Notes under the pieces: generated by a model
What the model saw: only the letters and a program-made list of their open reading frames with translations
Told to the model about the DNA's origin: nothing
Databases searched by the model: none
Assembly: GCA_000824785.1 (NCBI GenBank)
Contig: CCNB01000004.1
Coordinates: 172,563 to 236,562, forward strand
Source: Mesorhizobium plurifarium
GTDB lineage: Bacteria; Pseudomonadota; Alphaproteobacteria; Rhizobiales; Rhizobiaceae
Length of the DNA stretch: 64,000 bases
Direction of reading: 5' to 3'
In this document: positions 1 through 8,173 of the stretch, in pieces
Layout: every line of letters begins with the position of its first letter
Position numbering within the stretch: the stretch's first letter is position 1
Program-made: the position numbers and the translations under genes

Positions 1-215
1 GCGTCGGCGACTATAGGGATGCCGCCGACCTCGCCTCCTACGGCGTCACGGTGGTCGACCTCTCCAAGATCAAGGGCGCCGACAGCTTCAATCATACCAA
101 ATTCGCCGACAACCCGATGATGGTGCAGATGATCGGGCAGCGGCTGCGCGAGGACGACGGCTTTGCCAGCGATCGCGATGTGACGGACCGCATCCGCCAA
201 CTGGCCGCGCAGTAA
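1..215 (+). CDS. DUF900-type alpha/beta hydrolase, C-terminal fragment (cut by window edge)
   Basis: The reading frame is open from base 3 to a TAA at 213-215 and gives about 70 residues. It aligns with the C-terminal third of the next gene: both share VGDY..AADLA.YGVTVVDL and the string KFADNP. It is therefore the end of a tandem paralogue of the DUF900 (COG4782) alpha/beta hydrolase that follows. The nucleophile Ser and the N-terminus lie outside the window. The tail after KFADNP is shorter than in the neighbour and ends LAAQ. Family assignment rests on similarity to the complete copy. Confidence 0.8.
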   Translation, partial: VGDYRDAADLASYGVTVVDLSKIKGADSFNHTKFADNPMMVQMIGQRLREDDGFASDRDVTDRIRQLAAQ

Positions 216-320
216 CCCTATCGGTGCGGGTTTCCGCGTCGCATGGACTTTGAACTGGACCCGGCAGCCCTCTGGCTTTATCGGAGTAATAGAGAGTTTG
301 CCGCCCTTGGGGGACCCCGG

Positions 321-1484
321 GTGACTGTGCACGTGAAGATCGTTGTCGGCCTTGCCTTCGCGCTCGCCCTCGCCGGCTGTGCCGGTCCCACGCACGATCT
401 GCTCAACCGCAAGGCGGTTGCGGCGCCGGCCTCTGACATTGCCGCCAGGCATGAGATCTTCGTAGCCACCACCCGCCAGCAGGCGACCAAGGATCCCCGC
501 CAGGTGTTCGACGGCGACCGTTCGCTGACCACCAGCTATGCCCGCGTGGACGTCACCGTGCCGAAGATCCATCAGGTCGGCGCGATCGAGCGCGCCAAGG
601 GCTCGGCCGACTCCAACCCGGCCAAGCAGTTCACCGCCACCGATGTCGTCCACTATGGCGACGCGCGGCAATTCGCCAAGGCGGTTGGCGCCGACGTTTC
701 CATGCGCGGCGACCGCGCTTTGGTGTTCGTGCACGGCTTCAACAATGGTTTTGACGACGGCGTCTACCGCATCACGCAGATCGCGCACGACACCAAATAT
801 CCCGGAACGCCGGTGCTGTTCTCATGGGCATCGAGCGCCAAGGCGACCGGCTACATCTACGACAAGGACAGCTCGACCGCCGCGCGAGACGACCTCGAGG
901 CGACGCTCAGGATGCTTGCCAAGACGCGCGTCAAGAGCATCGACATCATCGCCCATTCGATGGGCACCTGGCTCACGATGGAAGCTTTGCGTCAGCTCGC
1001 CATCACCGGCGACCGCGATCTCGGCGGCAAGCTCGGCTATGTCATCCTCGCCTCGCCCGACATCGACGTCGATGTCTTCAAGAAGCAGATGATCCGCTAC
1101 GGCAAGCCCGACAAGCCCTTCGCCATCCTGCTTTCGGGCGACGACCGCGCGCTGAAGCTGTCGAGCTTCATTTCCGGCGACAAGCCGCGCGTCGGCGATT
1201 ACGGCAACGCCGCCGATCTGGCCAATTACGGCGTGACGGTCGTCGACCTGACCCAGGCCAAGGGCGGCGACGGCGGCCTGAACCATGCCAAATTCGCCGA
1301 CAACCCTTTCCTGGTGCAATTGCTGGGCAACCGGCTGCGCACCCCAGCAGGCCTTGCCTCGGACGAGCCCGACCCGACGCAGCTCAACAATATCGGCCAG
1401 GGCCTGGGCAAGGCGGTCGGTTCAGTTGCGGAGGTCGTCATCACCACGCCGTTCAAGGTGCTGACCATCGCGACCGGCGGATAG
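321..1484 (+). CDS. DUF900-family alpha/beta hydrolase, probable lipoprotein
   Basis: The product is about 387 residues from GTG 321. The N-terminus has a short hydrophobic stretch ending in LALAGC, a lipobox, so it is probably a lipoprotein with Cys lipidation. The hydrolase core shows the VFVHGFNN oxyanion region and the IAHSMGTW nucleophile elbow, with Ser at about residue 213. This pattern fits DUF900/COG4782 hydrolases, whose substrates are unknown. The frame stays open upstream to an ATG at 243, but that start would add 26 residues before the signal peptide. GTG 321, 327 and 333 all sit just before the signal sequence and a GGGGGA run precedes 321, so I prefer one of these. A tandem paralogue lies immediately upstream. 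Confidence 0.85.
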   Translation: MTVHVKIVVGLAFALALAGCAGPTHDLLNRKAVAAPASDIAARHEIFVATTRQQATKDPRQVFDGDRSLTTSYARVDVTVPKIHQVGAIERAKGSADSNPAKQFTATDVVHYGDARQFAKAVGADVSMRGDRALVFVHGFNNGFDDGVYRITQIAHDTKYPGTPVLFSWASSAKATGYIYDKDSSTAARDDLEATLRMLAKTRVKSIDIIAHSMGTWLTMEALRQLAITGDRDLGGKLGYVILASPDIDVDVFKKQMIRYGKPDKPFAILLSGDDRALKLSSFISGDKPRVGDYGNAADLANYGVTVVDLTQAKGGDGGLNHAKFADNPFLVQLLGNRLRTPAGLASDEPDPTQLNNIGQGLGKAVGSVAEVVITTPFKVLTIATGG

Positions 1485-1491
1485 CTGGCAC

Positions 1492-3309
1492 TCAGATAAA
1501 AAGATCGACCTTCTGGAACGTCGTCACGTCGACCAGGCCGACATCCGAAATCCTGAGCTCCGGAATGACCACCAGCGCCAGCAGCGAGTGCTGCATATAG
1601 GCGTTGTTGAGCGAGCAGCCGACCTTGCGCATGGCCTCGGTCAATTGCTCGGCCTTGGCGGCGACGATCTCGGCGCGTTCGTCGGACATCAGGCCGGCGA
1701 TCGGCATCTCGACCAACGCCAACTCCGTGCCCCTGGAATAGAGCACGACGCCGCCGCCCACCTCGCTCAGCCGGTTGACGGCCAAGGCCATGTCCTCCTT
1801 GTTGGTGCCAACGACGATGATGTGGTGCGCGTCATGCGCGACGCTGGACGCCATCGCGCAGTCCTCCACGTAACCAAATCCGGAAACGAAGGCGTTGGTG
1901 ACGCCGCCCGTGCCGCGATGGCGCTCGACCAGCGCGATCTGGCAGATGTCGTTGCGGCGATCCATGGCGACCAACCCGTCCTCGACGGCGAGATCGGCCT
2001 CGAGAGCCCGCGTCGGCGCCTGGTTCTCGATCACGCCGATAACCCGCGCCCGCACCTCGTTGGCGCCCTGCGGCGCAAAAATGTCGAAGTCTTTCGCCGC
2101 GAGCGCCTTGCCGAGCCTCACGGTGTTCTTCGCGGATTGCGGATAGTCATAGGCCGGAATGTCGATCTCGAGCTTGCCGGCCTTCGCCAGTCGGACGCCG
2201 CGGCCATAGACTTCGTCTATGGTCATCTGGGCGAGGTCGGAAACGATCAGGAAATCGGCCAGGCGTCCCGGCGCGATGGAGCCGATCTCGCGCTCCAGCC
2301 TGAAATGCTGGGCAGTGTTGAGCGTCGCCATCTGGATCGCCGTCACCGGCTTCAGCCCCTGGCTGATGGCATGCCGCACCACGCGGTCCATATGGCCTTC
2401 ATGCACGAGCGTGCCGGAATGGCTGTCATCGGTGCACAGGATGAAGTTGCGCGGGTCGATGCCGCCTTCAGTCACTGCCTTGATCTGCGCCGCCACGTCG
2501 TACCAGGCCGACCCGAGCCGCAGCATCGCCTTCATGCCTTGGCGCACCCGTGCGATCGCGTCCTCCGCGCGCGTGCCTTCATGGTCGTCCTCCGCCCCGC
2601 CCGCGACATAGCCGTGGAACGGCAGACCAAGATCGGGCGACGCATAATGCCCACCCACCGTCTTGCCGGCCCTGACCGTCTCGGCGATTTCGCCCGACAT
2701 CACCGGATCGTTGGCGGCGACGCCAGGGAAATTCATCACCTCGCCCAGCCCGATGATGTTTTCCCAGGTCATCGCCTCGGCCACGTCGGCGACCGTCAAT
2801 TCGGCGCCGGCGTGCTCCAGCCCCGGCGCCGAAGGCACGCAGGACGGCATCTGCACATGCACGTTGATCGGCATCGCGACGGCCTCGTCATGCATCAGGC
2901 GAACGCCCGGCAATCCAAGCACATTGGCGATCTCGTGCGGATCGATGAACATCGACGTCGTGCCGTGCGGGATCACGGCTCGGCAGAATTCCGTCACCGT
3001 CACCATGCCGCTCTCGACATGCATGTGCGCGTCGCAAAGGCCGGGCACCAGATAGCGTCCGCCGGCGTCGACCACTTTGGTTCCCTGCCCGATGGCGTGG
3101 CCGGCATTCGGCCCGCAATAGGCGAAGCGGCCGGCGGCGATCGCGATATCGGTGCGTGGGATGATCTCGCCCGAATGGACATTCACCCAGCGCCCATTGC
3201 GGATGACCAGATCCGCGGGCTTTCGGCCCATCGCGACATCGACCAGATGTGTCGCCGCCTCCGTCCACGGCTTCGGCTTTGCGGCGCTTGTCGGCTTGGC
3301 GTTCGTCAT
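1492..3309 (-). CDS. ade: Adenine deaminase
   Basis: The product is 605 residues from ATG 3309, which has a GAGGAC ribosome-binding site about 10 nt upstream; the frame extends to 3342 without such a signal. It belongs to the amidohydrolase superfamily: DLVIRNGRWVNV opens the composite domain, DAHMHVES is the metal-binding motif, and IDPHEIANVLG and CTDDSHSG follow. These are the signatures of adenine deaminase (adenine to hypoxanthine plus ammonia, purine salvage), cytosolic. The length matches the family. It ends 7 bp from the hydrolase gene, tail to tail. Assignment is confident. Confidence 0.93.
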   Translation of the reverse strand: MTNAKPTSAAKPKPWTEAATHLVDVAMGRKPADLVIRNGRWVNVHSGEIIPRTDIAIAAGRFAYCGPNAGHAIGQGTKVVDAGGRYLVPGLCDAHMHVESGMVTVTEFCRAVIPHGTTSMFIDPHEIANVLGLPGVRLMHDEAVAMPINVHVQMPSCVPSAPGLEHAGAELTVADVAEAMTWENIIGLGEVMNFPGVAANDPVMSGEIAETVRAGKTVGGHYASPDLGLPFHGYVAGGAEDDHEGTRAEDAIARVRQGMKAMLRLGSAWYDVAAQIKAVTEGGIDPRNFILCTDDSHSGTLVHEGHMDRVVRHAISQGLKPVTAIQMATLNTAQHFRLEREIGSIAPGRLADFLIVSDLAQMTIDEVYGRGVRLAKAGKLEIDIPAYDYPQSAKNTVRLGKALAAKDFDIFAPQGANEVRARVIGVIENQAPTRALEADLAVEDGLVAMDRRNDICQIALVERHRGTGGVTNAFVSGFGYVEDCAMASSVAHDAHHIIVVGTNKEDMALAVNRLSEVGGGVVLYSRGTELALVEMPIAGLMSDERAEIVAAKAEQLTEAMRKVGCSLNNAYMQHSLLALVVIPELRISDVGLVDVTTFQKVDLFI

Positions 3310-3468
3310 TGGCTGAGTCCTCTGCATGGGCCAGTTTCGCAAATATCGGCGCCCGGAGCCAGAGCGTCAGGTCGTAAACCACTGTTGCAGAGATACAATT
3401 CCGTTTGGCGATGAATGAGGCTAGTTTACGCTCAGGAGTTTTTCGGAACCGCCATTTCGGAGCGCTCG

Positions 3469-4116
3469 ATGCGTCGACTGACGCTTGCCAGTGCCGGCTT
3501 TCTTGCCCTGTCCGGGTCTGCCTGGGCGGCGGACTTGGGCGCTGATCTGCCGATGACCGCGCCCGGCTTCGACTGGACCGGCTATTATGCCGGCATGCAG
3601 GCCGGCTATGGCTGGGGCCGGTCCGACATCACCGTCGATGGCGGGTCGGTGAAGCCCGACATCGACGGCGGTTTCGTCGGCGGCCATGTCGCGGGGCTCT
3701 GGCAGTTCGACCAGGCCGTGATCGGCGCCGAGGCCGATCTCAACTACGCCTCGATCGATGGCACCGCCGGCCCGGCAAACACGTTCGGCACCGATATCAA
3801 ATGGTTCGGATCGATCGATGCCAAGGCTGGCTACGCCATGGATCGCGTGCTGATCTATGGCATCGGCGGCGTCGCTTTCGCCGGCATCGAAACCTCGCAG
3901 GCGGCGGGCACCACCTTTGCCCGAACCCGCGCCAGCACCGGCTGGACGCTCGGCGCCGGCGTCGACTATGCCTTGACCAACAATGTCGTCGTCGGCGCGC
4001 AATACCGCTACTACGATTTCGGCAAGGAGCATTTCGACGCTTCGGACACTTTCACCGAGCGCGACCAGGACGTGAAGCTGCAGACGCTAGGCGTGAATTT
4101 CAGCTACAAATTCTGA
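3469..4116 (+). CDS. Outer-membrane beta-barrel protein (Omp25/31-like)
   Basis: The product is 215 residues from ATG 3469. The start is chosen because a signal peptide begins there (MRRL...SGSAWA, cleavage before ADL) and GGAG precedes it; the frame runs upstream to 3415. The mature part has the GFDWTGYYAGMQAGYGWG opening, repeated glycine and aromatic beta-strands (VGGHVAGLWQF, GAEADLNYA) and ends in a terminal Phe (NFSYKF), the outer-membrane insertion signal. This fits the small porin-like Omp25/RopB beta-barrel family of Rhizobiales, which contributes to envelope integrity. The exact role is unknown. A terminator hairpin follows. Confidence 0.88.
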   Translation: MRRLTLASAGFLALSGSAWAADLGADLPMTAPGFDWTGYYAGMQAGYGWGRSDITVDGGSVKPDIDGGFVGGHVAGLWQFDQAVIGAEADLNYASIDGTAGPANTFGTDIKWFGSIDAKAGYAMDRVLIYGIGGVAFAGIETSQAAGTTFARTRASTGWTLGAGVDYALTNNVVVGAQYRYYDFGKEHFDASDTFTERDQDVKLQTLGVNFSYKF

Positions 4117-4134
4117 GGCTTGCGGCGCCGCAGC

Positions 4135-4163
4135 GATGCGGAAAACATCTCCGCATCGTTTTC
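4135..4163 (+). terminator. Rho-independent-type terminator after the omp gene
   Basis: An 8-bp perfect stem (GATGCGGA / TCCGCATC) with a 7-nt loop is followed by GTTTTCC. It begins 18 bp after the stop codon of the outer-membrane protein gene. Confidence 0.6.
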
Positions 4164-4366
4164 CGAAATTCAGGTGGCCGGCGCCCGCAGGGGGCGGGGG
4201 AATGGGTAGGGGCCTGATGGACGCCGGCCTCGGCGGATCGACCCGCCGCATCGTGAAATCTAGCGTTCCTTTAGCAGATCGTAATTCCGCGATCGCGCCA
4301 CTTTCCAACCGCCCGCTCGCGCTGGGCCCGACAATGGCGGATGTGCCGAGGATTGCGACCGGCCGG

Positions 4367-4594
4367 TCAGGATCGGTCCGAAGCCCTCTTTCCTTCAGGC
4401 ATGGCGGCGAGGCACTCCTCCAGCCGCCGCAGCCGCGCCTTTTGCCAGCGCAGCGTGTGCGCGACCTCATGCAGGTTCCATTTGGCCTTCGAGTTGGCGG
4501 CTTCGATCAGCCCCCGCTCGAGCCGATCGATCTCGCAGCGCAGCTGCCGCGCCTCCGCCTCCCTGAGCCCCCTGATCCAGCCTGCCCCACGCAT
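4367..4594 (-). CDS. Small hypothetical protein, charged and helical
   Basis: A 75-residue reading frame lies between the omp terminator and the tRNA. It is rich in Arg, Glu and Leu with heptad-like spacing (EIDRLERGLIEAANSK, LRRLEECLAAM), so a coiled coil is plausible. A GGTGGG run sits about 5 nt before the ATG. I do not recognise a family. Opposing frames are also open here, so the evidence for coding is weak; conservation in related genomes would decide. Confidence 0.35.
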   Translation of the reverse strand: MRGAGWIRGLREAEARQLRCEIDRLERGLIEAANSKAKWNLHEVAHTLRWQKARLRRLEECLAAMPEGKRASDRS

Positions 4595-4735
4595 GGTCCC
4601 ACCATCAATGCCGGCCCGATGCTCGCAGACAAAGGCTAATGAGATCGGCTTGGAGAACTTGGCATTTTAAACATTACTAATGTTAAATCTATGCAACAGC
4701 CGCCCGCGCAAACTGCGGACGACCCTAAACATCGC

Positions 4736-4764
4736 TTGACGGCTCATATCAGGCATCTGAAAAG
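4736..4764 (+). promoter_or_regulatory. Candidate promoter of tRNA-Leu
   Basis: TTGACG at 4736-4741 fits a housekeeping -35 box. A 17-nt spacer leads to a poor -10 position (GAAAAG, 4759-4764), about 10 nt before the mature tRNA. Only the -35 match is convincing. Confidence 0.3.
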
Positions 4765-4773
4765 GGCACGCCT

Positions 4774-4859
4774 GCGGACGTGGCGGAATTGGTAGACGCA
4801 AGGGACTTAAAATCCCTCGATCTCTGATCGTACGGGTTCGATTCCCGTCGTCCGCACCA
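4774..4859 (+). tRNA. tRNA-Leu (anticodon UAA)
   Basis: The acceptor stem GCGGACG (4774-4780) pairs with CGTCCGC (4849-4855). It is followed by discriminator A and an encoded CCA (4857-4859). The anticodon stem AGGGA/TCCCT encloses a loop with TAA at 4808-4810. A long variable arm (CGATC-TCT-GATCG) marks a class II tRNA, and the T arm is ACGGG-TTCGATT-CCCGT. It reads UUA and UUG codons. Confidence 0.97.
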
Positions 4860-4877
4860 CCATTCGCTCTTTGACGA

Positions 4878-4935
4878 CTCCTTCGAAGCCTTGGCGAAGG
4901 AGGAGCTTCGGGTGGCAGGCCACCAACACCGAAGC
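4878..4935 (+). terminator. Two hairpins downstream of tRNA-Leu
   Basis: CTCCTTCG (4878-4885) and CGAAGGAG (4895-4902) form a perfect 8-bp stem. A second structure pairs GCTTCGG (4905-4911) with CCGAAGC (4929-4935). No clear T-run follows either stem. They lie between the tRNA and the converging Nudix gene, so they may end or process both transcripts. Confidence 0.4.
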
Positions 4936-4953
4936 ACGCAGCCGAAGACAGGC

Positions 4954-5532
4954 TCAAGCCTTGATCGGGTTGAGCTTCAAGTACTGGATCAGGATGATCG
5001 TCTTGGCGTCGACGATGCGGCCGTCGGCGATGCCGGCCAGCGCCTCGTCCAAAGGCATTTCCAGAACCTCGATGTCCTCGCCTTCCTCCGGCGAGCCGCC
5101 GCCGTCGGAAATGCGGTCGGCCGGCGAATAACGCGCGGTGAAGAACCAGAGCCGCTCCGTCACGCTGCCCGGGCTCATGAACGGCGAAAACAGCCGCTCG
5201 ACATCCTTCAGATGGTAGCCCAGTTCCTCTTCCGCTTCCTTGCGGATGGCTGTTTCGGGATCGTTTTCGTCGAGCAAGCCGGCGCAGGCCTCGATCAGCG
5301 GCTGGCGATGGCCCACGGCGTAAGCCGGGAAACGGAACTGCCGTACGAGCAGCACGGTCGAGCGCTGCGGATCGAAGGGCAGGATCACCGCGCCGTCGCC
5401 GCGATCGTAGGTCTGTCGGGTCTGCGTCTCCCATCGCCCGTCGCGGCGACGATAGTCGAGCACCGTCTTCTTCAGCACCGCCCAGTCGTCCGAAAGGATT
5501 TCCTCCGAACGGATGCGAATGCGATCTTCCAT
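4954..5532 (-). CDS. Nudix hydrolase, NudK (GDP-mannose pyrophosphatase)-like
   Basis: The product is 192 residues from ATG 5532, preceded by GGAG at good spacing; an ATG at 5544 and a further upstream extension are also possible. The Nudix box is visible as GLLDENDPETAIRKEAEEELGY, with Lys in place of the usual Arg of REUXEE. Upstream, RQFRFPAYAVG and QPLIEACAG match the NudK/ADP-ribose pyrophosphatase group, which hydrolyses nucleoside diphosphate sugars. The C-terminus (DAKTIILIQYLKLN) is typical of NudK. The substrate is inferred from the subgroup only. It converges with tRNA-Leu. Confidence 0.85.
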   Translation of the reverse strand: MEDRIRIRSEEILSDDWAVLKKTVLDYRRRDGRWETQTRQTYDRGDGAVILPFDPQRSTVLLVRQFRFPAYAVGHRQPLIEACAGLLDENDPETAIRKEAEEELGYHLKDVERLFSPFMSPGSVTERLWFFTARYSPADRISDGGGSPEEGEDIEVLEMPLDEALAGIADGRIVDAKTIILIQYLKLNPIKA

Positions 5533-5685
5533 GACGATCTCCATGTTGGCCGCAAAGGGGTAGCGGCGAACGATAACCCACGCAATCCTGGAAACCGACT
5601 GGTCCAGCGGCAGTTTCACCGGCTCGTGTCTGGCGCGACGCGCCGCGACTGCCTAGATAGCGGTATCTCGCCAGGAGCCCGTTTC

Positions 5686-6789
5686 ATGACGTCATCGCTT
5701 TTCCAGCCGATCACCCTCGGCGGCCTCACCTTCCCCAATCGTATCGCGGTTGCTCCCATGTGCCAGTATTCGGCCGAGGACGGCTCGGCCAGCGACTGGC
5801 ATCTCCATCACTGGATGAACCTGGCGATGTCGGGCGCCGGCATGGTGACTGTCGAGATGACCGATGTCGAGCGGCGCGGACGCATCTCGCACGGCTGCCT
5901 CGGCCTCTATTCAGACGACAACGAGGCGGCCGCCAAGCGCACGCTCGACGCCGCCAGGCGCGTCGCCGCGCCTAGCACGAAGTTCGGCGTCCAGTTGGCC
6001 CATGCCGGCCGCAAGGCCTCCAACCGCAAACCCTGGGAAGGCGGCGGTCCACTGCAGCCTGGCGAAGATCCCTGGCAGACGGTTTCGGCCTCGGCCATTG
6101 CCTATGACACCGGCTGGAATGTGCCGCACGCGCTGGAGGAGGATGAGATCCTGGAGCTCATCGCGCGTTTTGCACAGTCGGCCGTGCGCGCCGAACGTGC
6201 CGGCTTCGACTTTGCCGAGCTGCATGCCGCGCATGGCTATCTGATCTTCCAGTTCCTGTCGCCGCTCTCCAACCGGCGGACTGACCGCTGGGGCGGGTCG
6301 CTGGAAAACCGCATGCGCTTCGCGGTCGAAATCGCCAGGGCGGTGAGGAAGGCCGCTCCATCCATGATGCTGGGCGCGCGCCTTTCGGTGAAGGAGTGGG
6401 TCGACGGCGGTTTCGACGTCGAGGACGCGATCGAGGTGGCCAAGGCGCTGAAGGCCGAGGGCATCGCCTATATTTGTTGCTCCAGTGGCGGCAATTCGCC
6501 CCTGCAGCAGGTGCCGCCCGGGCCCGGCTACCAGGTGCATCTGGCGGAAGCCGTGCGCAAGGGCGCCGGCATTCCGACGCGTGCCGTGGGGCTGATCGAC
6601 GATCCGAGCCAGGCCGAGGCGATCGTCGCCGACGGTCGAGCCGACATGGTGGCGCTGGCGCGCGCATTCCTGGCCGACCCGCGCTGGGGTTGGCGCGCGG
6701 CGGCTGCCTTCGGCGAGGAAATCCATCCCGCGCCGCAACTGGCACGTTCGGTGACGACGATGCGGCATTGGATGAAGGTCGCCGGTTAG
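5686..6789 (+). CDS. NADH:flavin oxidoreductase, old yellow enzyme (YqjM class)
   Basis: The product is 367 residues from ATG 5686, with AGGAG 10 nt upstream; the frame is open much further upstream but only in shadow of the Nudix gene. The fold is a TIM barrel with FMN. The sequence shows APMCQYS (the flavin-tuning Cys of YqjM-class enzymes), QLAHAGRKA (substrate-binding His pair region) and ELHAAHGYLIFQFLSPLSN.R.DRWGGS. Enzymes of this class reduce activated C=C bonds with NAD(P)H. The physiological substrate is unknown. Length and motif order match the family. Confidence 0.92.
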   Translation: MTSSLFQPITLGGLTFPNRIAVAPMCQYSAEDGSASDWHLHHWMNLAMSGAGMVTVEMTDVERRGRISHGCLGLYSDDNEAAAKRTLDAARRVAAPSTKFGVQLAHAGRKASNRKPWEGGGPLQPGEDPWQTVSASAIAYDTGWNVPHALEEDEILELIARFAQSAVRAERAGFDFAELHAAHGYLIFQFLSPLSNRRTDRWGGSLENRMRFAVEIARAVRKAAPSMMLGARLSVKEWVDGGFDVEDAIEVAKALKAEGIAYICCSSGGNSPLQQVPPGPGYQVHLAEAVRKGAGIPTRAVGLIDDPSQAEAIVADGRADMVALARAFLADPRWGWRAAAAFGEEIHPAPQLARSVTTMRHWMKVAG

Positions 6790-6790
6790 A

Positions 6791-6845
6791 GCAATCCCAG
6801 GAAAAGTGTGACACGGTTTTCCGTCCGGAATTGCGTCAAACAAAA
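6791..6845 (+). repeat. Palindromic intergenic repeat, family A (copy 1)
   Basis: GCAATCCCAGGAAAA on the left pairs imperfectly with TTTTCC and GGAATTGC on the right; the centre is GTGTGACACGG and the tail is GTCAAACAAA. The same layout recurs at 7209, 7571, 12339, 27961 and 50117, with a worn copy at 57782. It starts 1 bp after the flavin oxidoreductase stop codon. Confidence 0.85.
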
Positions 6846-6929
6846 CCGGGTGAACGAGGGTCCTGAGACGTTTGGGCGCAGGACCCTCGCCACAACTGCA
6901 ACCAATTTGGCCGTTTTACGTTGGCGGCC

Positions 6930-7208
6930 ATGATAGACAACAAGCCCTTTGAAAAGCCGGTGGTGGTCGAGCTCGGCCATGTCGGCAAATATCGCCAAAT
7001 CCGAAGCACCCGCGAGGCCGCCGAGTGCCTGATGACCGTTTGGCCGCTCAATCGCGGCGAGCGCCATCGTGATGCTCTCGACACTTGCCTCAAAGCGTTG
7101 GAAGGTTATCGTTCTACAGCGGACGCACGTCGCGCACTCGTCGAGGCGGCCAGGGAATCGGACGTGCTGGTTCCTGAAGACAGGCTGCCCGACGCAAAGC
7201 TGCACTGA
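6930..7208 (+). CDS. DUF982 family protein
   Basis: The product is 92 residues from ATG 6930. It has VVVELGHVGKYRQIRSTREAAECLMTVWP followed by a run ending ALEGYRSTADARRALVEAA. This is the pattern of DUF982 proteins, a small family expanded in Rhizobiales with no known function. No signal peptide or membrane segment is seen. It lies between repeat copies A1 and A2; A2 begins 1 bp after its stop codon. An in-frame TTG lies 9 nt upstream of the ATG. Confidence 0.75.
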   Translation: MIDNKPFEKPVVVELGHVGKYRQIRSTREAAECLMTVWPLNRGERHRDALDTCLKALEGYRSTADARRALVEAARESDVLVPEDRLPDAKLH

Positions 7209-7302
7209 GCAATTCCAGGAAAAGTGTGAGCGGTTTTCCGTCCGGAATTGCGTATAACAAGGAGACGGGGCGTTTCACCGTTTCCGTGAAACGGTGAAAC
7301 GC
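7209..7302 (+). repeat. Composite repeat: family A followed by family B palindrome
   Basis: The A part (7209-7251) runs from GCAATTCCAGGAAAA to TCCGGAATTGC. After about 18 bp comes the B part (7270-7302), a palindrome with perfect 14-bp arms, GCGTTTCACCGTTT and AAACGGTGAAACGC, around a 5-nt centre. The same A+B order occurs at 7571-7645. Confidence 0.85.
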
Positions 7303-7331
7303 ACTAGCGGGTTTCTTAACCGGAGGATTCC

Positions 7332-7571
7332 ATGGCGAAGCTGACTTACAAGATCGTCGAGCATGATGGCGGCTGGGCCTACAAGGTCGGCTCGACATTC
7401 TCAGAAACTTTCCGCACGCACCAGGAAGCGCTGCGCGCCGCCGAAATCGCCTCGGCCGAGCAGCAGGTCGCCGGTACCACGGACGGCATCCAGTATGAGG
7501 ATTCCGAAGGCAAGTGGCACGACGAACTGGCCGACGGCCGCGATCGCCCGCAGACCGAAGTATCCGACTAG
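7332..7571 (+). CDS. DUF2188 family protein
   Basis: The product is 79 residues, with a strong GGAGG ribosome-binding site 5 nt before ATG 7332. The sequence has a beta-rich start (KLTYKIVEHDGGWAYKV) and then THQEALRAAEIASAEQ, the layout of DUF2188, a small cytosolic family of unknown function. It is flanked by two A+B repeat composites in the same orientation, and the second begins at its last base. Confidence 0.8.
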   Translation: MAKLTYKIVEHDGGWAYKVGSTFSETFRTHQEALRAAEIASAEQQVAGTTDGIQYEDSEGKWHDELADGRDRPQTEVSD

Positions 7572-7645
7572 CATTCCAGGAAAGTGTGAGCGGTCGGGCT
7601 TCCGCCCGGAATCGGGTTCCACCGTTCACGGAAACGGTGAAACGC
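7571..7645 (+). repeat. Composite repeat: family A followed by family B (second copy)
   Basis: A worn A part (7571-7613; GCATTCCAGGAAAG to CCGGAATCGG) is followed directly by a B palindrome (7619-7645; CCACCGTT and AACGGTGAAACGC). The orientation matches the copy at 7209-7302. Confidence 0.75.
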
Positions 7646-7720
7646 TCTGGCCTAGGAGGCGGCGTCTCCGGGACCGGCAAAGCCCAAGGCTTCATACCGG
7701 CCGCCGGCGACTATGCGGTC

Positions 7721-7993
7721 CTATTTGCCGCAGTAATGGTCGTTGACGTTCTGCTGCGAGTTGGCATCCGGACCAGGCGTGGTGTCCGCGCACGGGCCAA
7801 GGGTGCCGGTATTGCCGTAGGTGGTCAGCCCGGAGCCACCATTGATGCTGCCTGTGGTATAAGGGTCTACCTGCTCGCTCGCCGTGGGACGATTGTCGCG
7901 GTGCCACCACCACCAGTCATCGGATGACTGCGCCATCGCCGCGCTCCCCATGGCCAGCACCAGCGCCGAGGCTGCGATAAGTCTTGTAAGCAT
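7721..7993 (-). CDS. Small exported protein of unknown function
   Basis: The product is 90 residues from ATG 7993 with GGAG upstream. It has a clear Sec signal peptide (MLTRLIAASALVLAMGSAAMA, cleavage before QSS). The mature part is about 69 residues, opens with DDWWWWHRD, is rich in Gly, Thr, Asn and Ser, and has two Cys that could form a disulfide. I recognise no family. The gene is monocistronic and lies downstream of a terminator that isolates it from the hydrolase gene. Confidence 0.7.
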   Translation of the reverse strand: MLTRLIAASALVLAMGSAAMAQSSDDWWWWHRDNRPTASEQVDPYTTGSINGGSGLTTYGNTGTLGPCADTTPGPDANSQQNVNDHYCGK

Positions 7994-8017
7994 CGGATTT
8001 CTCCATTCTCTTGATCG

Positions 8018-8045
8018 CAAAAAATACGTGGGGCCGAAGCCCCAC
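8018..8045 (-). terminator. Terminator of the membrane-anchored hydrolase gene
   Basis: On the minus strand GTGGGGC and GCCCCAC pair perfectly around a TTCG tetraloop and are followed by GTATTTTTTG. It lies about 130 bp past the stop codon at 8174. Confidence 0.8.
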
Positions 8046-8173
8046 AGCGATACTGACGAAACCGTGCGGCGGGGGCTAAAGTTCCATTGGAAATCCCGGG
8101 TGGGACAGAATGTCCGACACTTTTATGTGACGTCTCGTGAACGGCCGTGGGCGGCGCGGGGCGCCAGCCGAAA

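Noticed and set aside
3415..3468. Longer N-terminus for the outer-membrane protein
   Set aside because: It would add 18 residues before the signal peptide; ATG 3469 has its own ribosome-binding site.
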